The notes: generated by a model from the letters alone, not told the origin. Numbered from the stretch's first letter, positions 40,788 through 51,383 are shown. The stretch: 64,000 nt of DNA from Bacillus spizizenii TU-B-10 (GCF_000227465.1 NC_016047.1:2708857-2772856); one strand, 5' to 3'. A program made the numbers and translations.

Positions 40788-41048
40788 CAGCAAAAAAGCC
40801 CTCCCCCTATGCAAACCACGCGTTTACACAGGGACGAGAGCTGTCTCGCGGTACCACCCTGATTACGGGCCTTAACATTCGCCCGTCACCTTTTACCCTG
40901 TAACGCAGGATATGCGGCAGTGATTAACTGCACTCAGGATTAGCTTCCTCCGATCTTCTGATAAAGCTCCTTTCAGCTTACGGAGCTTCTCTCTTTAACA
41001 GGGCTTCGGCGTACTCAGATCCGTCACTCGAGATTCGTATGTATTCTA
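40788..41048 (-). promoter_or_regulatory. T-box leader of alaS (tRNA-Ala)
   Basis: About 260 nt. Hallmarks on the minus strand: stem I with GAGTACGCC and the AG-rich AGAGAGAAGC; probable specifier GCT at 40944-40942 in GGAAGCTAATCC (Ala); the T-box core GGTGGTACCGCG; then a terminator whose 3' part ends GGGAGGGCTTTTTT at about 40790. Uncharged tRNA-Ala binding to specifier and T-box bulge favours the antiterminator. Confidence 0.93.
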
Positions 41049-41054
41049 CGAGAA

Positions 41055-41083
41055 ATTATAGACAAGCTGCACGCCAATGTCAA
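41055..41083 (-). promoter_or_regulatory. Consensus promoter of alaS
   Basis: Minus-strand TTGACA (41078-41083), 17 bases, TATAAT (41055-41060): a perfect sigma-A promoter. Its -35 overlaps the yrrI stop. Confidence 0.93.
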
Positions 41084-42141
41084 TGCTCCGTCCGCATCCG
41101 TAAAAAATGGATCATCATCACTTTTAAAACAGCCGTCGCAGGAACAGCCAGAATCATTCCGACGATTCCCGCAAGCTCTCCTCCGGCAAGCAGTGCAAGC
41201 ATGATGACGACAGGATGCATTTTAAGGCTTCTGCCGACAATGAACGGACTGAGGATATTCCCTTCCATAAACTGCAGAATAAACACTGTAATCACCACAA
41301 CAAGAATCGCTTTGACTGAGACCGTCATCGCAATTAAAAGCGCAGGAATCGCTCCGATAAACGGACCAAAATACGGTATGACATTCGTTATCCCAGAAAT
41401 AAGACCTAAGATCAACGGATACGGAAGTCCGAATATCCAGAACGTAATGCCCGCCATCACGCCGAGAATCAAGCAGACCAGAAGCTGGCCGCGGATGTAA
41501 TCGCCAAGGGAGTCATCCACATCCCGCAAAAAGGCGTTTCCCCGCTTTCTCCACGACTTCGGAGTCAAATACCATACTGTCTTTTTCATCAACTCAATAT
41601 CCTTTACCATATAAAACACGAGAAAAGGAATTGTTGCCGCAATTAAGAAATAATCAAGCACGTTGCGGATCCCGCTGATTGCACCTTCTATCGTTCCCGC
41701 AAAAAACGCCTCCGTCTGGCGGATCATTTTATCTATACGATGGTGCATGCCGTCAGGCCAGTCATCAGTATGGTTATGCACATGAAGAAGGAGCCCGTTA
41801 TACGTTTCGGCAAACATAGGTATATTTTCTGATAAATCCGTCAGCTGCACAATTAAAACAGGCACCCCTTTATACAGCGCCCAGCCAATTCCGCCAAAAA
41901 AAAGAACATAAATCACCAGGATGCTCAAAGTCCTCGGCAATCCTTTGCCGTGCAGCCACTCCGTGACCGGAAGCAATAAATAAGAAATAAAAATAGAAAT
42001 GATCAAGGGAATAAAGATCGTTTTTATGACGAGCCAAAAAGGCGACCATAACATATCAAGCATAAAAAAGACGTAAACTGTTAACAGGACCAGCAAACAA
42101 ATTGCCACCCACAACAAAAGCTGCACCGGTTTTTGAAGCAT
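41080..42141 (-). CDS. yrrI: AI-2E/PerM family transporter
   Basis: Membrane protein of 353 residues with seven or eight helices. The AI-2E family features are a long periplasmic/helical region (about 90-150) and the C-terminal block GISGITNVIPYFGPFIGAIPALLIA (about 260-284). Possible export of small molecules or ions; substrate unknown. SD AAGAGGTGAAAGCAG. It ends inside the alaS promoter. Confidence 0.9.
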   Translation of the reverse strand: MLQKPVQLLLWVAICLLVLLTVYVFFMLDMLWSPFWLVIKTIFIPLIISIFISYLLLPVTEWLHGKGLPRTLSILVIYVLFFGGIGWALYKGVPVLIVQLTDLSENIPMFAETYNGLLLHVHNHTDDWPDGMHHRIDKMIRQTEAFFAGTIEGAISGIRNVLDYFLIAATIPFLVFYMVKDIELMKKTVWYLTPKSWRKRGNAFLRDVDDSLGDYIRGQLLVCLILGVMAGITFWIFGLPYPLILGLISGITNVIPYFGPFIGAIPALLIAMTVSVKAILVVVITVFILQFMEGNILSPFIVGRSLKMHPVVIMLALLAGGELAGIVGMILAVPATAVLKVMMIHFLRMRTEH

Positions 42142-42202
42142 CTGCTTTCACCTCTTCTATATCTTTTGAGGAACGGTGGGAATTATTCTCTCTCCTCATA
42201 AC

Positions 42203-42235
42203 AAAAAGGATACTCTTCAAAGAGTATCCTTTTTC
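42203..42235 (-). terminator. Terminator after yrzQ
   Basis: Perfect AAAAAGGATACTCTT / AAGAGTATCCTTTTT with a two-base loop, four bases after the yrzQ stop, T tract on both strands. It separates recD2-yrzQ from yrrI. Confidence 0.93.
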
Positions 42236-42238
42236 ACA

Positions 42239-42370
42239 TTAAAACATTTTCGTTATTCTTCTTCTCATCCGCTTCATGCTTCGATTATTCAGCATATCGG
42301 ATTGAGTCGCCATTCGGTACACGAGAGCCCCGGCTCCTAATGCCAAAAGAGAAGTCATCGTCCGATTCAT
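42239..42370 (-). CDS. yrzQ: DUF3918-type small protein YrzQ
   Basis: 43 residues: MNRTMTSLLALGAGALVYRM and onward, a hydrophobic N-terminal helix followed by an Arg/Met-rich tail (MKRMRRRITKMF). Probably a small membrane-associated peptide. ATG at 42370 has GGGAG spaced about nine bases; an ATG three codons earlier touches the SD. Too short for routine ORF calls but kept in Bacillus; function unknown. Confidence 0.75.
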   Translation of the reverse strand: MNRTMTSLLALGAGALVYRMATQSDMLNNRSMKRMRRRITKMF

Positions 42371-42391
42371 CCTGCGCATCTCCCTTCATGA

Positions 42392-42583
42392 TCAAAAATT
42401 GATGCTGCGTTCATCCTCAGAAAACAAATCATCCAAGCTGCTTAACGTTCCGTCCTCTTCCACCTGATGAGTTGCAATCTTCCCTTTCGCGACTGTCAGT
42501 TCAATAAAACAACCCCAGCAATAATATTGGTTCACGCCAATTTTCCCGATATCCTTACTTTTGCAGTTCGGGCATATAAGCAT
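42392..42583 (-). CDS. yrzR: Zinc-ribbon small protein YrzR
   Basis: 63 residues: CPNCKSKDIGK then YYCWGCFIEL, a four-Cys zinc ribbon, followed by a linker and an acidic tail (DLFSEDERSINF). SD AGAGGTGTGAAAT. Next to yrrD and yrzQ; role unknown, possibly nucleic-acid or protein binding. Confidence 0.85.
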   Translation of the reverse strand: MLICPNCKSKDIGKIGVNQYYCWGCFIELTVAKGKIATHQVEEDGTLSSLDDLFSEDERSINF

Positions 42584-42594
42584 ATTTCACACCT

Positions 42595-43119
42595 CTATCC
42601 GTTCAGAACGATCTCATCTTTCCGCACCTCGACAAGCGAATCCGCTTTTTGGATCTGGCGCTTGCTTCCCGCCAGGTCAGAAAAGAAACCGTCCGAGAGT
42701 TCATATGCTACGATTATGCCCCTGTCCAAACAAAAGTATACATCTTCCAGCATCCCCAATATATCTCCCTCTTGCGATTTCACAAGCTTCATTTTCATCT
42801 GCTCGTATGTGAAGCATGGCTTCGGAAGAGGCAGAAGCTGGCCAGAACTGACCGAGGCCAATATGCGGTCATCAAGAATGCAAGAGATATCACACGCCCG
42901 TAAAAGTGCATGATGATGATGCAAAAACCGTTTTTGTGCAAGAATAAACCCGAGACAATCTCCTGTCAGAGAAAAACAAATATCGGAAATTGTCCCAAGA
43001 TAACAAGAAGTTCGTTCTGAGTATACTGGGAATCCTTCTATCTCATGGCATGTTCTCAAAGTGTGATCAACCACCTTTTGTTGAACAGGCTTAGGTTTTG
43101 CTTTGCGCCTTTGACTCAT
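42595..43119 (-). CDS. yrrD: PRC-barrel domain protein YrrD
   Basis: 174 residues with two PRC-barrel-like repeats (GFPVYSERTSCYLGTISDICFSL near 25-47; EGDILGMLEDVYFCLDRGIIVAYELSDG near 118-145) and a very basic N-terminus (MSQRRKAKPKPVQQK). PRC barrels bind RNA or proteins, as in RimM. Weak SD. Between recD2 and yrzR; no experimental role known to me. Confidence 0.85.
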   Translation of the reverse strand: MSQRRKAKPKPVQQKVVDHTLRTCHEIEGFPVYSERTSCYLGTISDICFSLTGDCLGFILAQKRFLHHHHALLRACDISCILDDRILASVSSGQLLPLPKPCFTYEQMKMKLVKSQEGDILGMLEDVYFCLDRGIIVAYELSDGFFSDLAGSKRQIQKADSLVEVRKDEIVLNG

Positions 43120-43145
43120 ACGATGAAATCACTTCCACTGCAAAT

Positions 43146-43175
43146 GAAAAAACTCCCGCTAACACGGGAGCCTTT
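43146..43175 (-). terminator. Terminator of recD2
   Basis: CTCCCG / CGGGAG with GCTAACA-type loop, followed on the minus strand by AGTTTTTTC, immediately after the recD2 stop. Confidence 0.85.
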
Positions 43176-45572
43176 TTACGGCTGTTCTTCTTTCATAAAA
43201 TCGAATGGTGTAATGCCTTCCATACCAATATTGGCATCGTGCACACTGAACGGGAGCTCTTTTTGCAAAGCCTCAAGCTCGGCATCCATTTCCTCAATCT
43301 GTAATGACAGCCTGTTTTTCAAGGAAGTCTGCCTGACAGTTGCGTCATTATTTTTTACGCCCCACTCCAGCGCCTCCTCTTCCCCGCATAAAATGAGAAA
43401 TTTCTTTGCTCTTGTAATAGCTGTATAAAGAAGGTTTCTTCTGAGCATTCTATAGTAGCCTTTTACAACAGGCAAAACCACAATCGGAAATTCACTTCCC
43501 TGCGATTTATGAATAGAGCAGCAATACGCATGGGTAAACTGGTTAAAATCTTTTTTCGTAAATGTCATTTCATTGCCGTCAAAATTAACAACGGCCATGT
43601 CTTCTTTTTCTGTATTTTCCTTCGCATAAAATATCGACGTGATTTCGCCAATATCTCCGTTGAACACATTGTTTTCCGGCTGATTGACAAGCTGCAAAAT
43701 TTTATCTCCGGTTCTGTAGACAACATCTCCGAACTTCAATTCTCTCCGTTTTTCTTTAGGAGGATTCAAGATGTCCTGCAGCATCACGTTCAGTTCATTG
43801 ATGCCTGCTTTCCCTCTGTACATCGGGGCGAGAACCTGTATGTCCTTTGCCGTATAGCCTTTTTTCAATGCATTGGCGACAACCTTTTCGACTACTTCTT
43901 TTATTTGCGAGCCACCGCAGCGAATAAAGGAACGGTCCTTCGTCGGGGCAGTCAAATTGTTCGGCAGCAATCCATTTTTCATCTGGTGGGCAAGCTCAAC
44001 GATTGATGACCCCTCAGCCTGGCGGTAGATGTCTGTCAGTCTCACAGTCGGAATTACCTTAGATGCCAAAAGGTCTCTCAGCACTTGGCCCGGACCGACA
44101 GAAGGCAGTTGATCTTCATCTCCGACAATGATGATTTGAATATGATCAGGGATCGCCTTGAACAAGTGGTTCGCCAGCCATATATCAAGCATGCTGGCTT
44201 CATCGATAATTAACAGCTTTCCTTCGATCGGCTGATCCTCTGTATGGGTAAAGCCTTCAGCGCCGTTCCAGCCAAGCAGCCTGTGTATCGTGACTGCCGG
44301 AAGACCCGTTGATTCACTCATCCGTTTCGCCGCTCTTCCTGTCGGTGCGGCCAATACAACCGGAAAAGCTTCATCCTTTTTATAAGCTGACGGGTCTAGT
44401 GACACGCCGTGAAGCTCTCCGTATAGTTCGACAATTCCTCTGATTACCGTCGTTTTCCCTGTTCCCGGGCCTCCCGTTAAAAGAAGCATCGGTGAGGAAA
44501 GGGCTTTTTGAATCGCTTCCTTCTGGCTCGGGGCATACTGAACATTCATCCGTTCTTCCAGTTCTCCTAAAGCGAGCAGAAATTCTGATTCAGGAAACTG
44601 GTCATCATATTCGGTTTGGCTTGCGATATGTTTCACACGCTTTGCAACGTTTTGTTCTGCGTAAAACAGCGATGGAAAATAACAGCGGCCGTCTTCTATG
44701 ACAATGTCTTTATTTTCTCCAAGGGCAATAATCGCGTTAGCGGCATCCATTTCTGTGATGTGCTGTCCTTCCCTTGCTGACTGGTTCAACAGTGATTGGG
44801 TGTCGATAATCAGCTGCTCCGTTTCTATGTACGTATGCCCTTCTGACAGACAAGTCGTTTCAAGCGTGTACAAAATGGCGGCTTTTACCCGCTCAGGATG
44901 ATTACCCGAAAGTCCCATTCTGCTGCCAAGCTCATCCGCTTTCCCAAACCCGATCCCTTCTACATCTTTCACAAGCTGATAAGGGTTTTCCTGAATCTTT
45001 TCAAGCGTCTCGGATTCATAGGCCTGATAGATTTTCATAGACAGCTGAGGGCCAAAGCCGAACTGATTCAGGGAAATCATGATTTGCTCAAGTCCCTGAT
45101 GCCGTTGCAAAGCGCCGGCTAACGTATCAGCTTTCTTTTTTGACAGTCTCGGAACATCATAAAGCACTGAAGCGTCGGCCAAAATTTTATTAATGGCACT
45201 GTCGCCCAGCTTTTTCACAATTTCTTCAGCTGTTTTTTTGCCGATTCCCTCGAACAAATCACTCGATAAATACTGAATGATGCCTTCCTTAGTCGTCGGG
45301 ATCTCCTTTTTGAAATGCTCCGCCTGAAATTGGAGCCCGAATTTTGGATGGGTTACGATCTTTCCGTAAAACGTGTAGGTCTCTTCTTCTTGAAGCGCAG
45401 GGAAGTAGCCCGTCACGGATACGGCTTTATCTTCAATCGCTTCGGAGGTCTCTGTGACTTTTACTTTCAGAACCGTATATAAATTGGTGTCGTTATGATA
45501 GATGACTGTGTTGACTGTCCCCTTTAAATAGGGCTCTTCCTCCAGTTTAAGCTGATCCGGATGCTGCTGCAC
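43176..45572 (-). CDS. recD2: RecD2-type 5'-3' DNA helicase
   Basis: SF1B helicase of 798 residues, the RecBC-independent RecD2 of Gram-positives, involved in replication-fork progression and DNA repair. N-terminal OB-like and HhH regions (DLFEGIGKKTAEEIVKKLG; GIGFGKADELG). Motor from about residue 340 with Walker A GGPGTGKTT, Walker B IIDEASMLD, motif III GDEDQLPSVGPG and the C-terminal SIHKSQGSEFP and YTAITRAKK motifs. Starts at GTG 45572 with GGAGGAGGG as SD, just after yrrB. Confidence 0.96.
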   Translation of the reverse strand: MQQHPDQLKLEEEPYLKGTVNTVIYHNDTNLYTVLKVKVTETSEAIEDKAVSVTGYFPALQEEETYTFYGKIVTHPKFGLQFQAEHFKKEIPTTKEGIIQYLSSDLFEGIGKKTAEEIVKKLGDSAINKILADASVLYDVPRLSKKKADTLAGALQRHQGLEQIMISLNQFGFGPQLSMKIYQAYESETLEKIQENPYQLVKDVEGIGFGKADELGSRMGLSGNHPERVKAAILYTLETTCLSEGHTYIETEQLIIDTQSLLNQSAREGQHITEMDAANAIIALGENKDIVIEDGRCYFPSLFYAEQNVAKRVKHIASQTEYDDQFPESEFLLALGELEERMNVQYAPSQKEAIQKALSSPMLLLTGGPGTGKTTVIRGIVELYGELHGVSLDPSAYKKDEAFPVVLAAPTGRAAKRMSESTGLPAVTIHRLLGWNGAEGFTHTEDQPIEGKLLIIDEASMLDIWLANHLFKAIPDHIQIIIVGDEDQLPSVGPGQVLRDLLASKVIPTVRLTDIYRQAEGSSIVELAHQMKNGLLPNNLTAPTKDRSFIRCGGSQIKEVVEKVVANALKKGYTAKDIQVLAPMYRGKAGINELNVMLQDILNPPKEKRRELKFGDVVYRTGDKILQLVNQPENNVFNGDIGEITSIFYAKENTEKEDMAVVNFDGNEMTFTKKDFNQFTHAYCCSIHKSQGSEFPIVVLPVVKGYYRMLRRNLLYTAITRAKKFLILCGEEEALEWGVKNNDATVRQTSLKNRLSLQIEEMDAELEALQKELPFSVHDANIGMEGITPFDFMKEEQP

Positions 45573-45597
45573 GAGCTTTTCCCTCCTCCTGTGCCTG

Positions 45598-46248
45598 TTA
45601 TGATGGGTCGATTAGTTTTTTAGCATGAAGCGCAAGCATATGATCTGGCTGGATGTCGATCGCCTTGTCCAGCATTTCCAGTGCTTTTTCTCGATTTTCT
45701 TTATAAGCATAAGCAACACCCGCATTATAAAATGCATCGGCGTGGTCCGGATCTTGCTCTGTTACAGCTTCGAATTGGCTGAGCGCTTCGTCCAGCATGC
45801 CCTCGTTCGCTAAGCACATCCCAAATTGAAAGCGCGCTTCCGTATCATTTTCATTCAGTTCGACCGCTCTTTGTAAATACGGCAGTGCAAGCTTAGGCTG
45901 TTCGAGCTTGACAAGAACCGTTCCGAGCATGTAAAACAGGTCGCCGTTTTCCATCCCGGCTCGAAGCGCTTTTTCAAACATGTCTTTCGCTTCTTTGTAC
46001 ATTTCTTTTACAACATAGACATTTCCTGCTCCATAATAAGCAGTGGCTGCGTTATTGTCTAATTCAAGCGCTTTATCATAAAACGCAAGCGCCCGTTCCA
46101 GCTCGTTTACGGATGAAAGCAGGTTAGCAAAATTGATATAAGGAATTGCGTCTTCTTTATTTTCTTCAATCGCTTTTGTAAATGCCTCTGCCGCTTTCTC
46201 GTAATCGCCTTCCTGCATCGCCTCTATACCGAGTTGATTATAATCCAC
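45598..46248 (-). CDS. yrrB: Tetratricopeptide-repeat protein YrrB
   Basis: 216 residues made of about six TPRs (AAEAFTKAIEENKEDAIPYINFANLL and repeats; ALAFYDKALELDNNAATAYYGAGNVY). Protein-protein interaction scaffold; partner unknown. GTG at 46248 is spaced from AAAGGAAG; a later ATG at codon 11 is an alternative and would give 206 residues. Confidence 0.88.
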   Translation of the reverse strand: MDYNQLGIEAMQEGDYEKAAEAFTKAIEENKEDAIPYINFANLLSSVNELERALAFYDKALELDNNAATAYYGAGNVYVVKEMYKEAKDMFEKALRAGMENGDLFYMLGTVLVKLEQPKLALPYLQRAVELNENDTEARFQFGMCLANEGMLDEALSQFEAVTEQDPDHADAFYNAGVAYAYKENREKALEMLDKAIDIQPDHMLALHAKKLIDPS

Positions 46249-46267
46249 CGATCATCTTCCTTTCATT

Positions 46268-46297
46268 AAAAAACCCCAACTCAGTGTTGAGGTTTTT
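46268..46297 (-). terminator. Terminator of mnmA
   Basis: AACCTCAACACTGAGTTGGGGTT-type hairpin on the minus strand (AAACCTCAAC / GTTGGGGTTT with G-T pairs) followed by TTTTTT, seven bases after the mnmA stop. Confidence 0.9.
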
Positions 46298-46303
46298 CAT
46301 CTT

Positions 46304-47446
<1,143 letters not shown>

Positions 47447-48589
47447 TTATTGTGTGAGCCGTTTTACAACGTCAGCCACATGTTTGGCAGCAGTTTTCAC
47501 TTGCTCAGCCGTATTGCCGAGGCCGAAGCTGATCCGAATCGAGGACGTCAGCCGGTCACATTCTTCTCCGAACATGGCAGTCAGAACATGTGACGGCAGG
47601 ACTGAACCGGCCGTGCACGCTGATCCGCTTGAGACAGCGACTCCCGCCATGTCAAGATTCACCAGCAGGGCTTCCACTGATACACCGGGGAAATAAAGAT
47701 TCAGAACATGCGGCAGACTATGCTCTTTGTCCCCGTTAATCTCGAATGCCACACCGGCATTATCAAGCGTGTCAGCAATGATAGTTTTAAACGATTGATA
47801 CTTCTCGTTTTTTTCGTCCCGTTCTTCACTTGACAGCTTGATAGCTTCTTTCAGCCCGACAATGCCGGGAACATTTTCTGTTCCGGCACGGCGTTTTCTT
47901 TCTTGCTCTCCTCCGAATAAGAGCGGGGAAAGTTTCACATCTTTACTTGCATATAAAAAGCCTGTCCCTTTTGGCCCGTTGAGCTTGTGCCCAGAAACAG
48001 ACAGAAGGTCAATATGGCTGTTTTTTACGTCAATTGGCAGCAATCCGAATGCCTGAACAGCATCGGTATGAAAATATGACTGGTGTTCCTTCAGCAGCTC
48101 ACCGATTTCATCGATCGGCTGCACTGTTCCGACTTCATTATTTCCATACATCACTGTCACAAGGATTGTATCATCACGCAGTGCTTCTTTCACCTGTTTT
48201 GCACTGACTCTTCCATTTTGGTCAACGTCTAGATACGTTACTTCAAATCCGTCTTCCTCAAGTTTTTCACATGTGTGAAGCACAGCGTGATGCTCAATTT
48301 TTGTCGTGATGATATGTCTGCCCAGATCTTTTCTTGCAAGCGCGGTTCCCATAATCGCCAAGTTATCGGCTTCCGTTCCCCCGCTTGTAAAAATGATCTC
48401 CTGCTCTGCCGCTCCGATTTCTGCTGCAATCTGCGCTCTTGCTTCGTCCACCCATTTTCGAGATTCTCTTCCAAATGAATGAATACTGGATGGATTGCCG
48501 AAATTGCCGGAGAAATGCGGTATCATTTTTTCCAGCACACGCTCATCCATCGGAGACGTTGCGGCATGATCTAAATAAATCCGTTCCAT
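47447..48589 (-). CDS. yrvO: Cysteine desulfurase dedicated to tRNA thiolation
   Basis: IscS/NifS-like PLP enzyme of 380 residues that moves sulfur from cysteine to MnmA. PLP Lys202 in SVSGHKLNGPKG; sulfur-carrying Cys325 in SSGSACTAGS; LDHAATSPMDERVLE start. SD AGAGGTGTAAAC. Between cymR and mnmA, linking cysteine sensing, sulfur mobilisation and tRNA thiolation in one operon. Confidence 0.96.
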   Translation of the reverse strand: MERIYLDHAATSPMDERVLEKMIPHFSGNFGNPSSIHSFGRESRKWVDEARAQIAAEIGAAEQEIIFTSGGTEADNLAIMGTALARKDLGRHIITTKIEHHAVLHTCEKLEEDGFEVTYLDVDQNGRVSAKQVKEALRDDTILVTVMYGNNEVGTVQPIDEIGELLKEHQSYFHTDAVQAFGLLPIDVKNSHIDLLSVSGHKLNGPKGTGFLYASKDVKLSPLLFGGEQERKRRAGTENVPGIVGLKEAIKLSSEERDEKNEKYQSFKTIIADTLDNAGVAFEINGDKEHSLPHVLNLYFPGVSVEALLVNLDMAGVAVSSGSACTAGSVLPSHVLTAMFGEECDRLTSSIRISFGLGNTAEQVKTAAKHVADVVKRLTQ

Positions 48590-48607
48590 TATGTTTACAC
48601 CTCTGAT

Positions 48608-49027
48608 CTAAATATAGAACATATAAGCTTCTTGCTCTCCGTCTGTATAGCTGGCAAGATCCTCTAATGTTGTACTGTCTAAAACCTCTTTCACGGCATC
48701 CCGTATGCGAATCCAGAGCTCGCGCTTGGCAGGCTCCTCGTCTTCCAGCACTTCAACAGGACTGATCGGCCCCTCGAGTACACGGATAATATCTCCCGCC
48801 GTAATCGCATCCGGCTCGCTGCCTAATACATATCCGCCATATGCGCCTCTGATGCTTTTCACTAAACCGGCATTTCTGAGCGGCGATACCAGCTGCTCCA
48901 AATAATGCTCGGACAAATTATTCGTCTGTGCGATGCTTTTTAATGAAGTCGGGCCTTCACCATGCTTTTTTGCAAGCTCGATCATAATCGTGAGACCGTA
49001 TCTTCCCTTAGTTGATATTTTCAACAT
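48608..49027 (-). CDS. cymR: Rrf2-family cysteine-metabolism repressor CymR
   Basis: Rrf2 regulator of 139 residues with an N-terminal winged helix (MLKISTKGRYGLTIMIELAK; SLKSIAQTNNLSEHYLEQLVSPLRNAGLVKSIRGAYGGY). It has no [Fe-S] Cys triad, as is usual for CymR. It represses cysteine synthesis and uptake genes as a complex with CysK when cysteine is plentiful, and its likely target here is the yrrT operon. ATG at 49027 follows AGAGGTGTTC; the frame to 49057 has no SD. Confidence 0.95.
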   Translation of the reverse strand: MLKISTKGRYGLTIMIELAKKHGEGPTSLKSIAQTNNLSEHYLEQLVSPLRNAGLVKSIRGAYGGYVLGSEPDAITAGDIIRVLEGPISPVEVLEDEEPAKRELWIRIRDAVKEVLDSTTLEDLASYTDGEQEAYMFYI

Positions 49028-49112
49028 GAACACCTCTGTTATTTCATGATTTTCCACATTTATAATGGTAATTTCTATATGATTCGTCCGTTTATTATCT
49101 AATAGACCAACT

Positions 49113-49121
49113 GTTATTATA
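49113..49121 (-). promoter_or_regulatory. Extended -10 promoter of cymR
   Basis: Minus-strand TGTTATAAT (TATAAT at 49116-49121) with no good -35, about 90 bp before the cymR ATG. The leader is unexplained. Confidence 0.45.
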
Positions 49122-49225
49122 ACATACCTTCAGCTAATTTTCATTGAGGCAGGCGGAAACGGGCCTTCCCCCTTTTCTAATGTCCGCTTTTCCGTTACCC
49201 TGTAATTAAGTAAGGAGAGATGATG

Positions 49226-50491
49226 ATGAAGCCATTGGCATATCGGATGCGTCCGACAAAAATAGAGGATATTATCGGCCAGCAGCATCTGGTGGCTGAA
49301 GATAAAATTATCGGCAGAATGGTTCAGGCAAAACATTTGTCATCCATGATTTTGTACGGACCGCCCGGGATTGGAAAAACATCAATCGCAACAGCAATCG
49401 CCGGTTCAACAAGTATTGCTTTTCGAAAGCTCAATGCTGTCATTAACAATAAAAAAGATATGGAAATCGTAGCCCAGGAAGCTAAAATGTCAGGCCAGGT
49501 GATTTTGATTCTGGATGAAGTTCACAGGCTGGATAAAGGGAAGCAAGATTTTCTTTTGCCCTATTTAGAAAACGGGATGATCATTTTGATTGGAGCAACC
49601 ACGGCAAACCCATATCATGCCATTAATCCGGCGATCAGAAGTCGGACACAGATCTTTGAGCTTGAACCGTTAACACCGGAACTGATTAAACAGGCTCTGG
49701 AACGTGCGCTTCATGATGAGCATCGGGGCCTTGGCACATATTCTGTATCCATCGATGATCAGGCGATGGAGCATTTTGCCCGCGGATGCGGAGGAGATGT
49801 CCGCTCCGCTTTAAATGCGCTTGAGCTGGCCGTCTTGTCAACGAAGGAGTCAGCCGACGGCGTGATTCATATTACATTAGAAACCGCGGAAGAATGTTTG
49901 CAGAAAAAGAGCTTTTCTCACGATAAAGATGGTGATGCGCATTATGATGTATTGTCCGCTTTTCAAAAATCGATCCGCGGCTCTGATGCCAACGCCGCTC
50001 TTCACTATTTGGCAAGATTAATTGAAGCCGGTGATTTGGAAAGCATCGCAAGACGACTGCTTGTCATCGCATACGAAGATATCGGCTTAGCAAGCCCGCA
50101 GGCCGGTCCAAGAGTGCTGCACGCTATTCAGACCGCGGAGCGAGTCGGATTTCCCGAAGCGCGAATCCCGCTGGCCAACGCAGTCATTGAACTTTGCCTC
50201 TCACCAAAATCAAACTCAGCCATTCTGGCAATCGATGAGGCGCTTGCAGATATCAGAGCCGGAAAAATCGGGGATGTTCCGAAGCATTTAAAAGACGCGC
50301 ATTATAAAGGAGCTCAGGAATTAGGAAGAGGAATCGACTATAAATACCCGCACAATTACGACAACGGATGGGTCGAACAGCAATATCTCCCTGATCCTTT
50401 AAAGAACAAGCAATATTACAAGCCGAAACAGACAGGAAAGTTCGAGTCCGCCTTAAAGCAGGTGTATGACAAATTAATAAAAAGAAAATAA
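49226..50491 (+). CDS. rarA: Replication-associated recombination AAA+ ATPase RarA (MgsA)
   Basis: 421 residues; clamp-loader-like ATPase acting at stalled forks. Walker A GPPGIGKTSIA (about 46-56), Walker B LILDEVHRLDK, sensor 1 LIGATTANPY, and the C-terminal tetramerisation domain with YEDIGLASPQAGPRVL and KHLKDAHYKGAQELG. Three ATGs in a row follow AAGGAGAG; the third (49226) has the best spacing. Divergent from cymR. Confidence 0.95.
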   Translation: MKPLAYRMRPTKIEDIIGQQHLVAEDKIIGRMVQAKHLSSMILYGPPGIGKTSIATAIAGSTSIAFRKLNAVINNKKDMEIVAQEAKMSGQVILILDEVHRLDKGKQDFLLPYLENGMIILIGATTANPYHAINPAIRSRTQIFELEPLTPELIKQALERALHDEHRGLGTYSVSIDDQAMEHFARGCGGDVRSALNALELAVLSTKESADGVIHITLETAEECLQKKSFSHDKDGDAHYDVLSAFQKSIRGSDANAALHYLARLIEAGDLESIARRLLVIAYEDIGLASPQAGPRVLHAIQTAERVGFPEARIPLANAVIELCLSPKSNSAILAIDEALADIRAGKIGDVPKHLKDAHYKGAQELGRGIDYKYPHNYDNGWVEQQYLPDPLKNKQYYKPKQTGKFESALKQVYDKLIKRK

Positions 50492-50496
50492 AACAA

Positions 50497-50527
50497 AAAC
50501 AGCCTTGCGAATAATCAAGGCTGTTTC
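50497..50527. terminator. Bidirectional terminator between rarA and tcdA
   Basis: AAACAGCCTTG (50497-50507) / CAAGGCTGTTT (50516-50526) with T/A tracts on both sides, for converging genes. Confidence 0.9.
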
Positions 50528-50534
50528 TTATGCG

Positions 50535-51302
50535 TTATTTATCCTTCACGCGTTTGATATCAATGTCTTTCAAAAGATCCATGACAACATGTCCGCCCAT
50601 AATCAAACCGGCAACTGACGGCACAAAAGCATTAGAAGATGGCGGCATTTTTGCTTTGCGGATTTTCGCTTCGTCATTCCCCACTTCTTTTCTGACATCT
50701 TCCCGAATGACAATCGGGCTTTCGTCAGAGAAAATCACTTGGACGCCCTTTTTGATGCCCTCTTTACGTAATCTCGTACGGACGACCTTCGCAATTGGAT
50801 CAGTGTGCGTTTTTGAAATATCAGCGATTTGGAAGCGTGTCGGATCCGTTTTATTCGCGGCACCCATGCTGGAGATGAGCGGAATATCCCGTTTCAAACA
50901 TTCTTTCATTAAATGGATTTTGTAATGGATAGTGTCTGACGCATCAATGACATAGTCAATATTATATTCAAAAAATTGCTCATACGTTTCTTCCGTATAG
51001 AACATTTTTAACGCGATCACTTCACACTCAGGGTTAATGTCTGCGATCCGCGCTTTCATTAAATCAACTTTCGGCTGTCCGACTGTTGAAAGAAGCGCGT
51101 GAAGCTGACGGTTTACATTTGTAATGTCCACATCATCTTTGTCGACAAGCAGAATGCGGCCGACGCCTGACCGCGCGAGAGCTTCCGCCGCGAACGATCC
51201 GACTCCGCCGACCCCAAGCACAGCAACCGTGCTGTTTTTCAGCGTTTCAAGGCCTTCTTTTCCGATAGCTAATTCATTGCGTGAAAACTGGTGTAACAAG
51301 AA
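50535..51302 (-). CDS. yrvM: tRNA threonylcarbamoyladenosine dehydratase (TcdA-like)
   Basis: E1/ThiF-like enzyme of 255 residues that cyclises t6A37 to ct6A in ANN-decoding tRNAs with ATP. Rossmann motif VAVLGVGGVGSFAAEALARSG (about 25-45), LVDKDDVDITNVNRQLHA and the DASDTIHYKIHL block are clear. I take the TTG at 51302 (then LHQFSRNELAIG), since GGAGTGAGG is upstream; the frame extends to 51332. Confidence 0.9.
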   Translation of the reverse strand, partial: FLLHQFSRNELAIGKEGLETLKNSTVAVLGVGGVGSFAAEALARSGVGRILLVDKDDVDITNVNRQLHALLSTVGQPKVDLMKARIADINPECEVIALKMFYTEETYEQFFEYNIDYVIDASDTIHYKIHLMKECLKRDIPLISSMGAANKTDPTRFQIADISKTHTDPIAKVVRTRLRKEGIKKGVQVIFSDESPIVIREDVRKEVGNDEAKIRKAKMPPSSNAFVPSVAGLIMGGHVVMDLLKDIDIKRVKDK

Positions 51303-51383
51303 CCTCACTCCACATTCGTATTCTGGTTTCATCTATAAAATGGCTGATCCATGAGCAGCCGTTTTTTCTGCGCACAAAAAATA

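Noticed and set aside
43509..44006. 165-codon plus-strand frame opposite recD2
   Set aside because: Shadow of recD2; no SD or recognisable domain.
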